From an uncultured Clostridia bacterium (GTDB lineage: Bacteria > Bacillota > Clostridia > Oscillospirales > Ruminococcaceae), in assembly GCA_944382875.1 (NCBI GenBank), contig CALWNQ010000004.1, forward strand, positions 102,927-166,926: a DNA stretch of 64,000 bases, in the 5' to 3' direction. The position numbers were made by a program, and so were the translations under genes. Of this stretch, positions 43,394-51,774 are shown one piece after another. Below the pieces are notes generated by a model. That model ran no database searches. It saw only the letters and a list, made by a program, of their open reading frames with translations, and was not told where the DNA came from. The first letter of the stretch is position 1; the number at the start of each line of letters is the position of its first letter.

Positions 43394-44386
43394 TTATTCT
43401 TCATCCAAAAATTTCATATTGGGGAATATCTTCTGCATACGTTCATCCGGATACCGGTTATCCAGCCATTCTTCCCAACCGCTTTCCGCGGCATGTCCTT
43501 CCCGCCTTTCCATCCAACGGAGAACAGTGGCAGCCGTCATCACGGAATTAAAAATCATAAACACCAAAAGCACCCAAGTGAGCGGTTTTCCCACCTTATT
43601 CGGTATTTTGAGGATCCATTCTGCCATTCGCGGATAAAAATCCTTAATCCATAATACACCTAAAACGCCCCAGAAAAGCGAATATACCAAGCAGATCCGT
43701 CCATTGATATTAAACGGCATGTGACTGTAGTCCCAAGAAGTGGAACCAAAAACAGTTTCCTGAAACCAGGAGCAGAAATACTCAATAACGCTTCCCACCA
43801 CAAAGCCGCCAACAAACGACAGAATAGGACTCCGATTCCGAAAGCGGTATAAAGCAGCAGACAGTGCCCAGGTACCTACCCCATATACTAGATTGAAAGG
43901 CCCATAAATCAATCCAACCCGGCTTTCATAATGGCCACGTGTAAGAATACACCATAGGACCTCAACAACTACTCCTAAAAAGCTGCCAATAAAAAACACC
44001 CAGAACAGCTTGTAGAAAGTAATTCCCTGTGCAAAATGACGATTTTTCTTTTCCTGCAGATCGATCTGCGCGTTGGTCGGCGCTGGACGAATCAAATGCA
44101 GTTTTCGTTTCATACGAGCATTCCGCTGCCTTGTTTCCCGCAGTTGCGTTTCTATTTCATCCGCTTTTTCCAAAAATTTCCGGTGCAGTTTCTGATGGAG
44201 CTCCCCCGATTTTTTTAAGGTTTTCGCTTCACTCTCCAGCATTTGCCCCAGAGGAGAATTTTTCACATCTCCTTTAACCGAGCCAGATGCCAGCTCCTCC
44301 AGTTGGGAATCCACCAGAATTTCTGTTTCTTCCGCCAATTCTGCCAATTGTCCTTCCAACGAAGAAAAACGATCCCAAATTTCCAT
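43394..44386 (-). CDS. Putative ABC transporter permease, CmpB/type IV (PF06541-like) membrane protein
   Basis: The 330-residue protein has an N-terminal helical, charge-rich region likely to form a coiled coil (about 1-105, with LEGQLAELAEETE and LREtrQRNARM-like heptads), then six membrane segments with FFIGSFLGVVVEVLWC, GLIYGPFNLVYGVG and SFVGGFVVGSVIEYF of the CmpB-like family. The function is unknown. ATG at 44386 is preceded by GGAGG six bases away, better than the upstream ATGA overlap with the phosphodiesterase stop. Confidence 0.8.
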   Translation of the reverse strand: MEIWDRFSSLEGQLAELAEETEILVDSQLEELASGSVKGDVKNSPLGQMLESEAKTLKKSGELHQKLHRKFLEKADEIETQLRETRQRNARMKRKLHLIRPAPTNAQIDLQEKKNRHFAQGITFYKLFWVFFIGSFLGVVVEVLWCILTRGHYESRVGLIYGPFNLVYGVGTWALSAALYRFRNRSPILSFVGGFVVGSVIEYFCSWFQETVFGSTSWDYSHMPFNINGRICLVYSLFWGVLGVLWIKDFYPRMAEWILKIPNKVGKPLTWVLLVFMIFNSVMTAATVLRWMERREGHAAESGWEEWLDNRYPDERMQKIFPNMKFLDEE

Positions 44387-44403
44387 AATATCCTCCGGGT
44401 GAT

Positions 44404-44985
44404 TCATTTGCCAGGACAAAGCCGATCCAATTCTGGTGCTGTCACGGTTTTCCAGGTTTCGCCGTCCAAATTACGAAACTGTATCAGTTCCTCTTTTCCA
44501 TCATCCCAAATCAGATAGCCATGTGGACTTTTTTCTTTTGGAATCGAAACCGAACCAGGATTCAAGTATAAAAAGTGCCCTGCGTTTTCACATTTTGGAA
44601 TGTGCGTATGTCCGTTTAAGAGGATATCTCCCTGTTTCAGCGGAGGAGGAGTCTGCGGGTTCAAATGATGCCCATGTGAAGCGTAGATCATTCGACTGCC
44701 GGTCCACAAAACAGCATATTCCGCAAGAACAGGAAAATCCAACACCATTTGATCCACTTCACAATCACAATTTCCACGGACGCAAAGCAGATTATCTTTG
44801 TATTCGTTCAGCATCTGCAATACTTTTTTCGGTGCATATTCTGTTGGAAGATCATTACGCGGTCCGTGATACAAAAGATCCCCTAACAAAAGCAGACGTT
44901 CCACCTTCTCATTTTCAAACGCATCCAGCATTTTTCGGCAATAGAAAGCCGAACCGTGGATATCCGAAGCAATCATGATTCTCAT
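44404..44985 (-). CDS. YfcE/MJ0936-family metallophosphoesterase
   Basis: The 193-residue calcineurin-like phosphodiesterase has intact metal ligands ASDIHGS, LLGDLLYHG, VRGNCDCEVD, YASHGHHL and LLNGHTHIP. The substrate is probably a phosphodiester. It is translationally adjacent to the CmpB-like membrane protein gene, so the two are co-expressed. Confidence 0.93.
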   Translation of the reverse strand: MRIMIASDIHGSAFYCRKMLDAFENEKVERLLLLGDLLYHGPRNDLPTEYAPKKVLQMLNEYKDNLLCVRGNCDCEVDQMVLDFPVLAEYAVLWTGSRMIYASHGHHLNPQTPPPLKQGDILLNGHTHIPKCENAGHFLYLNPGSVSIPKEKSPHGYLIWDDGKEELIQFRNLDGETWKTVTAPELDRLCPGK

Positions 44986-45053
44986 TTCTGTTCAACCTTT
45001 CTTTCTGCGTGCTATCCTGATTATAGCGGTTTCAACTCAAGCTGTCAATGCAA

Positions 45054-46073
45054 TCAGAAGAATTCCGGTTCTGGTGGCAAATCCATTTCAATATCCGCTT
45101 GCGCGCCGAATAATCCCATTTCCATCATCGAAGCGTATTTCTCTCCCGCTATAATAAAATGATCCACCAATGTAATCCCCGAAGCTCCAAACAAATTATT
45201 GAGCATTTGTGTTGTGCGAATGTCCAGTGCAGAAGGTCTCGCCATACCGATCGGATGATTGTGTGCGATAATGACACCCCCCGCATTGCAGTCATATGCC
45301 CGCTGGACCATAATCCGCCCATCCATCTGCGCCCCATTGAGGCTCCCGGAAGCCACAATATCACACCACAAAAGTTGACAGGCATTATCCAGGCAAAGAA
45401 GCATCACCACTTCCTGATCTCTGCCGATAAACTTGGGAACTAAAAATTTACCCACCTTTTCACTGGTATCCAGCCGTCCATCTTTCGGAATGATTTCCTC
45501 GGCATACCTTCGGAACAAGGATGGAATCATCCGGAGCAGAACTGCCGCTTCCGGTGTTACCTCCGGATATTCCATAAACTGCTCATATTTTCCCAAGAAT
45601 ACACGAGAAAACAAGCCAAACCGTTTCATCAATGTATATGCAATCCGGGACGCATCCTTTTCGGAACCGGTCAAACAGAGGAGAAGCTCCAAAATTTCTG
45701 TATTTAACATTCCATCCAGACCATCATGCAGAAAACGCCTCATCAGCTCTTGTTTTCTCGTTTCCATTACAATCGGTCCGGATGCCGAGGGAAATTCCAG
45801 TTCTTCCATTCTTTTTTCATATTCAGCTGCTTCGTCGGAAAGCCAACTCTTTGCCGTTTTTGACTTCTTCTTTTTGGACCGAACTTTCGGCTGAATTTCC
45901 GGTTGAGGCTGTGGTTTGGGCTTCTGATTTTCCTGTAATGAATCCGGATTTTCCAAATTCTGTTCCGGGCCAAAAGAAAATTCACCCATAGAAAATCCGA
46001 TAAAATCATCGACATTCTCCTGGCGATACTTTTTCAAAAACGCATGCCGTGAATTCCCGTATGTCCTGCCCAC
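45054..46073 (-). CDS. radC: RadC-like JAB-domain protein with long N-terminal extension
   Basis: The 339-residue protein's C-terminal two-thirds is RadC: a helix-hairpin-helix-like region with MLNTEILELLLCLTGSEKDA and the JAMM metalloprotease motif IIAHNHPIGMARPSALD. The N-terminal about 115 residues are not usual; they are rich in Pro, Gln and basic clusters (KPKPQPQPEIQPK, RSKKKKSKT) and predicted disordered. RadC is linked to DNA repair or recombination, with unclear function. It starts at ATG 46073. Confidence 0.88.
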   Translation of the reverse strand: MGRTYGNSRHAFLKKYRQENVDDFIGFSMGEFSFGPEQNLENPDSLQENQKPKPQPQPEIQPKVRSKKKKSKTAKSWLSDEAAEYEKRMEELEFPSASGPIVMETRKQELMRRFLHDGLDGMLNTEILELLLCLTGSEKDASRIAYTLMKRFGLFSRVFLGKYEQFMEYPEVTPEAAVLLRMIPSLFRRYAEEIIPKDGRLDTSEKVGKFLVPKFIGRDQEVVMLLCLDNACQLLWCDIVASGSLNGAQMDGRIMVQRAYDCNAGGVIIAHNHPIGMARPSALDIRTTQMLNNLFGASGITLVDHFIIAGEKYASMMEMGLFGAQADIEMDLPPEPEFF

Positions 46074-46105
46074 ACCAATTCACCTCTTTTTGACTTCTTT
46101 CATAC

Positions 46106-46134
46106 AGTATACCACAAAATTTGTCGATTGAAAA
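46106..46134 (-). promoter_or_regulatory. Promoter of the radC-like gene
   Basis: On the minus strand TTTTCA and TATACT are separated by 17 bp, about 33 bp before the ATG. Confidence 0.5.
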
Positions 46135-46158
46135 CCATCAGTTTTTTCAGCGTGACGG

Positions 46159-46187
46159 TAGAAATTCCGCCGGATTTGTAGTATAAT
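46159..46187 (+). promoter_or_regulatory. Promoter of the cysteine desulfurase operon
   Basis: TAGAAA and TATAAT are separated by 17 bp, 60 bp before the TTG start. Confidence 0.55.
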
Positions 46188-46245
46188 AAGGAGAAATGGA
46201 TTTTTCTATTTTCATGAAAATCATATCTGCCAAAGGAGGATTTCA

Positions 46246-47388
46246 TTGGAAATCTATTTGGATAACTGCGCCACTACCCGTGTCTGCGATGAAGCGGTAC
46301 AAGCTTGTATCAAAGCAATGACACTGGATTATGGGAATCCTTCCTCTCTTCATAAAAAAGGAATGGAAGCTGAAGAGATTCTGCGGGAAACACGGCGCAC
46401 CGCTGCGGGGATTCTGGGCTGTGACGCCAATTTGCTGACAATTACCGGAAGTGCCACCGAAAGTAATAATTTAGCTATCTTAGGTGCTGCCGCTGCCTAT
46501 CCGCGTGCCGGAAAAACCATCGTTACCACCTCAGTAGAGCATGCTTCGGTCACAAATGCGGTACGGCATCTCGCGGAAAACGGCTACAACATCCGATTTG
46601 TGAATCCCCGTTCGGACGGCAATTTTCACCCGCAGGATTTCCTGGATGCGGTGGACGAGGATACCTTTCTGCTTTCCATGATGATGGTCAACAACGAAAT
46701 CGGCACCATTCTGCCGTGGCAGACCGTCATCCCTGCCTTGCGGAAAAAATACCCCAAACTGCTCATCCATATGGACGCTGTACAGGGTTTTGCCAAATAT
46801 CCGCTGAATGTCAAACGGCTTGATCTTGATCTGCTTTCTCTAAGCGGACACAAAATTTATGCTCCAAAAGGAGTGGGGATGCTCTATTGCAAAAAAGGCA
46901 TCCGTCTAAAACCCATCGTCTTTGGCGGCGGGCAGGAAAACGGTCTCCGTTCCGGAACGCAGGCGGTGCAGCTTGCCGCCGGCCTGACCGAAGCAATGCG
47001 TCTCTGTCAGCAGAACCGAGCTGCGTTTGAAACCCATTACCAAATGCTCAACGCGCGTCTGAGGGACAAGATTGCGGGCATGGACCGCATTTTCATTAAC
47101 TCTCCGGAAAACGGTGCGCCGCATCTGCTGAACATTTCGGTGATCGGGGTGCCATCTGAAATTATGCTGCATTTTCTCGAATCCAAAGGGATCTTTGTGT
47201 CGAGCGGTTCAGCCTGCTCTAAAGGGGCCAAAAGCGAAGTGCTCAAAGCTTATGGGTTCCCGGAGGAACGGATCCGTTCCGCACTCCGGATCAGCTTTTC
47301 CAAGGACAACACGCTGGAAGATATTGACCTTTTGTCTGAAGCGCTGATCGAAGGTGCTGCACGCTTCCGCCGGATGACCGGTGCATAA
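46246..47388 (+). CDS. Cysteine desulfurase (NifS/IscS-like)
   Basis: The 380-residue PLP enzyme has the PLP Lys in SLSGHKIYAPKG, the His of TSVEHASV and the catalytic Cys in SSGSACSKG on a short loop. It supplies persulfide sulfur for thiolation. The start is TTG, with AAAGGAGG at the proper spacing. It is directly upstream of thiI, the conserved pair for 4-thiouridine in tRNA. Confidence 0.94.
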   Translation: MEIYLDNCATTRVCDEAVQACIKAMTLDYGNPSSLHKKGMEAEEILRETRRTAAGILGCDANLLTITGSATESNNLAILGAAAAYPRAGKTIVTTSVEHASVTNAVRHLAENGYNIRFVNPRSDGNFHPQDFLDAVDEDTFLLSMMMVNNEIGTILPWQTVIPALRKKYPKLLIHMDAVQGFAKYPLNVKRLDLDLLSLSGHKIYAPKGVGMLYCKKGIRLKPIVFGGGQENGLRSGTQAVQLAAGLTEAMRLCQQNRAAFETHYQMLNARLRDKIAGMDRIFINSPENGAPHLLNISVIGVPSEIMLHFLESKGIFVSSGSACSKGAKSEVLKAYGFPEERIRSALRISFSKDNTLEDIDLLSEALIEGAARFRRMTGA

Positions 47389-47437
47389 TGCAACATCCTG
47401 CCTGAAAAATCGTACCATATATAGGAAAGGAACTGTT

Positions 47438-48613
47438 ATGAACGAACTGATTCTCATTAAATACGGCGAAATCGCCCTGAAAGGCTTAAACAAAGGCTCT
47501 TTTGAGGATATCCTGCTGCGCAACATCCGATGGCGAATGCGCGATATGGGCCATTTCAAGCTCCGCAAAGCACAATCCACCATTTATCTGGAGCCTTCCG
47601 ACTGTGACACCTTTGATTTTGAGGAAGCGATTGACCGTCTGACCAAAATCTTCGGAATTGCCTCCATCTCCCGCGCACTGGTGGTTGAGAAAACCCTGGC
47701 TGCTGTTTTGCGGGAAGTATGCGCCTATCTGGAACTGCAGCTTTCCATGGTGCGGACCTTTAAAGTGGAAACCCGTCGTTCCGATAAACAATTCCCGATG
47801 AAATCGCCCGAAATTTCGGCAGAAGTCGGCGGAGAAATTCTTTCTCACTTTCCCGGTATCAAAGTGGATGTTCACAACCCGGAGCTGATAGTCAATGTAG
47901 AAATCCGGGATTTCGGCGCTTACATCCATGCCGGCAGCATTGCCGGGGCAGGTGGTATGCCGGTTTCCTCCAGCGGAAAGGCGATGATCCTGATTTCCGG
48001 CGGTCTTGACAGTCCGGTGGCAGCTTATATGATGGCAAAACGCGGACTGGCACTCGAAGCGATCCATTTTGTCAGCCCACCGTACACCAGCGACCGCGCC
48101 CTCCAGAAAGTGGAAACCCTTTGCGAAAAGCTCGTTCCCTATACCGGCAGCATCAAATTCCATTGCGTTCCTTTCACCGAAATTCAGGAAGCAATCAAAG
48201 AACACTGTCCGGAAGAGCTGTTTACCGTCATTATGCGGCGGTTGATGATGAAAATCGCCACAACTATCTGCAAAGAATCAGATATCAAGGCGCTGGTTAC
48301 CGGCGAAAGCCTGGCGCAGGTTGCCAGTCAGACGCTGGATGCCCTGTACTGCACCGACAATTCCACCGATCTGGTCGTACTCCGTCCGCTCATCGGTATG
48401 GACAAAACTGAGATCATTAAAATTGCTTACCAAATTGACACCTATGAAACTTCCATCCTCCCTTATGAGGATTGCTGCACCGTCTTTACCCCCCGCCATC
48501 CCCGCACGAAACCGAAACTTTATTTTGTGGAAAAAGCGGAATCTGGATTTGATTTTGCTCCGCTTTTGGAACAGGCTGTCCGGGACACTGTCTGCAAAAC
48601 CATCACCTTATAA
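47438..48613 (+). CDS. thiI: tRNA 4-thiouridine synthase
   Basis: The 391-residue protein has a ferredoxin-like and THUMP domain (about 1-165, with IKYGEIALKG) and a PP-loop ATPase (SGGLDSPVAAYMM). The conserved EDCCTVFTPRHP segment lies near the end. The rhodanese domain found in enterobacteria is absent, as in Firmicutes where NifZ-type desulfurase delivers sulfur directly. ATG at 47438 follows AGGAAAGGA. Confidence 0.95.
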   Translation: MNELILIKYGEIALKGLNKGSFEDILLRNIRWRMRDMGHFKLRKAQSTIYLEPSDCDTFDFEEAIDRLTKIFGIASISRALVVEKTLAAVLREVCAYLELQLSMVRTFKVETRRSDKQFPMKSPEISAEVGGEILSHFPGIKVDVHNPELIVNVEIRDFGAYIHAGSIAGAGGMPVSSSGKAMILISGGLDSPVAAYMMAKRGLALEAIHFVSPPYTSDRALQKVETLCEKLVPYTGSIKFHCVPFTEIQEAIKEHCPEELFTVIMRRLMMKIATTICKESDIKALVTGESLAQVASQTLDALYCTDNSTDLVVLRPLIGMDKTEIIKIAYQIDTYETSILPYEDCCTVFTPRHPRTKPKLYFVEKAESGFDFAPLLEQAVRDTVCKTITL

Positions 48614-48637
48614 TTTTCCGATAGGACGGCTTTTTAC

Positions 48638-49015
48638 ATGAAAATTTTATTACAAATCGGCATCATTTTTGGAGTTTGTTTTGTGGGAGAAGGGCTTGCC
48701 ATGCTGCTCCCACTTCCGGGAAGCATCATCAGCATGATTCTGCTTTTCCTGCTTTTGCTTTTCAGGCTGCTGAAACCGGATCATATTGCGGAAAAATCGG
48801 ATTTTCTGTTAAAAAACATGGCATTTTTTTTCATTCCTGCCGGTGTAGCGATCATGGAGAGCGCTGGAATCTTATTCGAAAACCTTATCCCTTTTCTTGT
48901 AATCTGTGTAGCCACCATGGTGATTACCTTTGCTGTTACCGCTTTCACGGTGCGGCTGACTGTTTCTCTTCAAAACCGGATTGCCAACCGCAAAGGAGGA
49001 AAACATCATGAATGA
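48638..49015 (+). CDS. lrgA: CidA/LrgA-family protein
   Basis: The 125-residue protein has four membrane segments with the LrgA signature MLLPLPGSIISMILLFLLL and KSDFLLKNMAFFFIPAGVAIM. It is a holin-like partner of LrgB, proposed to control autolysis or metabolite export. The end overlaps lrgB by eight bases. Confidence 0.92.
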   Translation: MKILLQIGIIFGVCFVGEGLAMLLPLPGSIISMILLFLLLLFRLLKPDHIAEKSDFLLKNMAFFFIPAGVAIMESAGILFENLIPFLVICVATMVITFAVTAFTVRLTVSLQNRIANRKGGKHHE

Positions 49016-49685
49016 ATGGATATCTTCCCCACTTTTCGGCATCACACTGAGTATCCTCGCTTATGCAGCTGGTGTATGGATCCAGAAAAAGCTGCGTTCC
49101 CCGATTGCAAATCCGCTGCTGATCGCGATTGTGCTGGTTATTGCATTTTTAAAACTGACCGGTATTTCGCTGGAAACCTATGACAAAGGCGGCGATTTTA
49201 TCAGCATGTTCCTTGCGCCGGCAACTGCATGCCTTGCCCTTTCGATTTACCGCCAGCTCCCGGTGTTAAAAAAGAACCTGATTCCTGTCATTGTGGGAAC
49301 CACTGTCGGCTCCGCTGCTTCGATGGGAAGTGTCTGGCTGCTCTGTAAAGCGTTTGGCCTTACCGATGAGATGACAGTCTCATTGCTGCCGAAATCGGTC
49401 ACTACCCCTATTGCAATGGGTGTAGCAGAACAACATGGCGGCATTGTTCCGATCACAGTGGCAGCCGTTGTTCTCACTGGTATTTTAGGCGCAATCTTCG
49501 CACCGCTTCTCATCCGGATCTTCCGGGTAAAGAATCCCATTGCTGCTGGGCTTGCCATTGGAACCTGCAGCCATGCTGTGGGAACTTCCAAAGCCATTGA
49601 GCTGGGAGAAGTAGAAGGGGCTATGAGCGGTATCGCGATTGGTACCGCCGGACTTGTTACTGTTTTGATCGCAACTTTGATCTGA
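49008..49685 (+). CDS. lrgB: LrgB-family protein
   Basis: The 225-residue protein has about six to eight membrane segments and LrgB motifs FLAPATACLALSIYRQLP, LLPKSVTTPIAMGVAE and CSHAVGTSKAIELGE. It probably acts with LrgA at the membrane. ATG at 49008 follows GGAGG and overlaps lrgA; a longer frame is not needed. Confidence 0.92.
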   Translation: MNEWISSPLFGITLSILAYAAGVWIQKKLRSPIANPLLIAIVLVIAFLKLTGISLETYDKGGDFISMFLAPATACLALSIYRQLPVLKKNLIPVIVGTTVGSAASMGSVWLLCKAFGLTDEMTVSLLPKSVTTPIAMGVAEQHGGIVPITVAAVVLTGILGAIFAPLLIRIFRVKNPIAAGLAIGTCSHAVGTSKAIELGEVEGAMSGIAIGTAGLVTVLIATLI

Positions 49686-49712
49686 TGTTGTGAGAGGAGG
49701 CAACGATTCACC

Positions 49713-51131
49713 GTGAACCTAAAACGGGAAGAACAAATTCTCAGTTTGATTCGCTCCCTTTCCGCTAAAAACATGCGGCTTGCCGCTGCCGAAATCGGAA
49801 CCGGCGGTTTGTTTGCTCAGGAACTCTCCTCCGCCCCGGGTGGCGCATCCAAAATATTCCGGTGCGGACTGGTACTCTTTGATGAAAAAGGAATGTCCCG
49901 GCTTGCGGGAGTGCGTCCCGCTATCTGCCGCCGTGTAGGCCTAACATCAGCTGAAACCGCCGCCGCCCTCGCACTCGGCGTTATGAAAAAAGACAACGCC
50001 GCCGTCGGCATTGGTGTTTCTGCTCCGCAGGCAAACAGAACAGCACTCTGGATTGCCGCTGCTGTCCGGGAAAAGAAGAAAACATGGATCGCAGTCCGGG
50101 AAATCTGTTTCCAACCGGAAAAAGATCCCAATCAACTCCGGGAAGACGCAGTTTCATCGCTGATTGACTTGCTCGATGGATATTTTTCCAACCAGCAAGA
50201 CGCATTAAGCTTATTCGAACCGGCAAAACGATGGAAAAAATGCTATCAAACTCCTTTCCTGCTGCGGCTTGTGCAGTTTTTCATTCCTTGGCCGGGTGAT
50301 ACTGTTTCGGATATCGCAGTCAAAGTTCTGCTAATCGGTGCAATTTGTATCGGTGGATGGGCTGCCGGCCAACTATCCGGCGATATGATTCAAACTTATC
50401 AGAGCACCCAGGTTTTGGAGCGCGCAGTAGAAACAATGGAACAGCAGCCAACAGAAGAACAGGTCAGCAGCCTGCCGGATGGGTATCTGGACAAATTCGC
50501 CGCTGCTTATGAGGTAAATCCGGAAATTGTCGGATGGCTCACCATCCCCAATACGAATATTAACCTTCCTGTCCTCCAGCACGAAGATAATGATTTCTAT
50601 CTCAATCATAATTTTGAGGGAGAATATGACCCGAACGGTGTCCCTTTTATGGATTTTCGCAACAAGGTGGATGAATTGGACAACAACACTTTGATTTACG
50701 GCCACAACTGGGAATCCGGTCAGATGTTCCATAGTCTCCTCTTATATAAAGACGTAGAATTTTATAAGCAAAGCCCGGTTATCACTTTTGACACAGTGTA
50801 TGAAGAAAGTCAATGGAAGGTTATTTCCTGCTTTGAGGCAATTACGGATGCCAACATCGGAGAAGTATTTAATTATTTCAATTTTGTCCGCACAAGCGAT
50901 ACAGAGCGAATCCAACAGTATATTGACGATGTAATCGCCCGCAGCTATTTTACAACGACTGTTGATGTTAACACTGACGATAAGCTGCTTACCATTCAAA
51001 CCTGTGCAAATGACCGCTACAATCGAAAAATATGTATTGTCGCCCGAAAACTTCGCCCCGGCGAAAGCGCAGAAGTGGATGTGGAAGGGGCCGCTGCCAA
51101 TCCTGACCGAATAAAACCGGTAATTTATTGA
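49713..51131 (+). CDS. CinA/PncC-like domain fused to class B sortase
   Basis: This 472-residue fusion has an N-terminal cytoplasmic domain (about 18-140) that matches the CinA C-terminal/PncC amidohydrolase fold: AAAEIGTGG at 24-32, APGGASKIFRCG at 41-52, then a Val/Ala-rich beta core. The usual ESCTGG is EIGTGG, so the catalytic Ser is gone. A membrane segment (about 203-221) leads to an extracytoplasmic class B sortase (about 265-450) with His331 in YGHNW, Cys431 in TIQTC and Arg438. It has a GTG start and sits between lrgB and a Ser-rich membrane protein. The sortase would join a cell-wall substrate, none of which is evident here. The architecture is unusual. Confidence 0.88.
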   Translation: MNLKREEQILSLIRSLSAKNMRLAAAEIGTGGLFAQELSSAPGGASKIFRCGLVLFDEKGMSRLAGVRPAICRRVGLTSAETAAALALGVMKKDNAAVGIGVSAPQANRTALWIAAAVREKKKTWIAVREICFQPEKDPNQLREDAVSSLIDLLDGYFSNQQDALSLFEPAKRWKKCYQTPFLLRLVQFFIPWPGDTVSDIAVKVLLIGAICIGGWAAGQLSGDMIQTYQSTQVLERAVETMEQQPTEEQVSSLPDGYLDKFAAAYEVNPEIVGWLTIPNTNINLPVLQHEDNDFYLNHNFEGEYDPNGVPFMDFRNKVDELDNNTLIYGHNWESGQMFHSLLLYKDVEFYKQSPVITFDTVYEESQWKVISCFEAITDANIGEVFNYFNFVRTSDTERIQQYIDDVIARSYFTTTVDVNTDDKLLTIQTCANDRYNRKICIVARKLRPGESAEVDVEGAAANPDRIKPVIY

Positions 51132-51150
51132 GAAAGGATGCTGGAATCCC

Positions 51151-51765
51151 ATGAATCTGAAAAAATTTATTGACAAATTTACGCACACCATCTGGATTCA
51201 GGTAATCATTTTGGTTGCAGCAATGTGGGGAGTCGTATCCTTAACAGGCGCTTCATTTGAATCTGTTGAAAACTCCTCTAAAATCCGGATTGCATCCGAT
51301 GAAAGCAGCAATACAGGCGATGAGCTTTCAACAGATGGTTCCAATCCGCTTGACGACTTGTTTAGCGAGGAAAGCGGCGCTTTTGGCAACTGGGATGAGT
51401 TTTCCGAGCTCCCGAAAACCAGTCAGGTAACACCCAATCAGTCATCCAAACCCTCTGCTTCTTCCCAGCAAGCTTCCTCACAACCAACTGAATCTGCAGA
51501 ACCTACAGAGGAATCATCTTTACCGGAAGATACATCTATCCCCGATAATCCAGAGAGCTCTTCTGAACCTAGCGGTACTTCTCCCGGTGATGCAATTGTC
51601 ATTGATCCAGACGCCGACCATGGACAGGGACCAGGGGATGAAATCTCCTCTGAACCCACAGAATCCTCTGTTGCAACTGAACAGCCGGTTTCTTCGGAAC
51701 CGACCGCACCGGATGAAGGCGGAGACTCTCCGATAGATGCCCCTTCGGAAAGCACCCAAGGGTAA
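51151..51765 (+). CDS. Membrane-anchored Ser/Pro/Glu-rich protein
   Basis: The 204-residue protein has an N-terminal uncleaved anchor (about 13-32) then a long extracellular low-complexity region made mostly of Ser, Pro, Glu, Thr and Asp; no folded domain, LPXTG or repeat unit is visible. It lies 19 bp after the sortase fusion and 9 bp before the SpoIID-like gene, which suggests a spacer or scaffold for the sortase or the LytB protein. I recognise no family. Confidence 0.78.
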   Translation: MNLKKFIDKFTHTIWIQVIILVAAMWGVVSLTGASFESVENSSKIRIASDESSNTGDELSTDGSNPLDDLFSEESGAFGNWDEFSELPKTSQVTPNQSSKPSASSQQASSQPTESAEPTEESSLPEDTSIPDNPESSSEPSGTSPGDAIVIDPDADHGQGPGDEISSEPTESSVATEQPVSSEPTAPDEGGDSPIDAPSESTQG

Positions 51766-51774
51766 GGTGAGAGA

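Noticed and set aside
43215..43637. Open frame in the gap before the CmpB-like gene
   Set aside because: No ribosome binding site, overlaps a terminator and the opposite gene.
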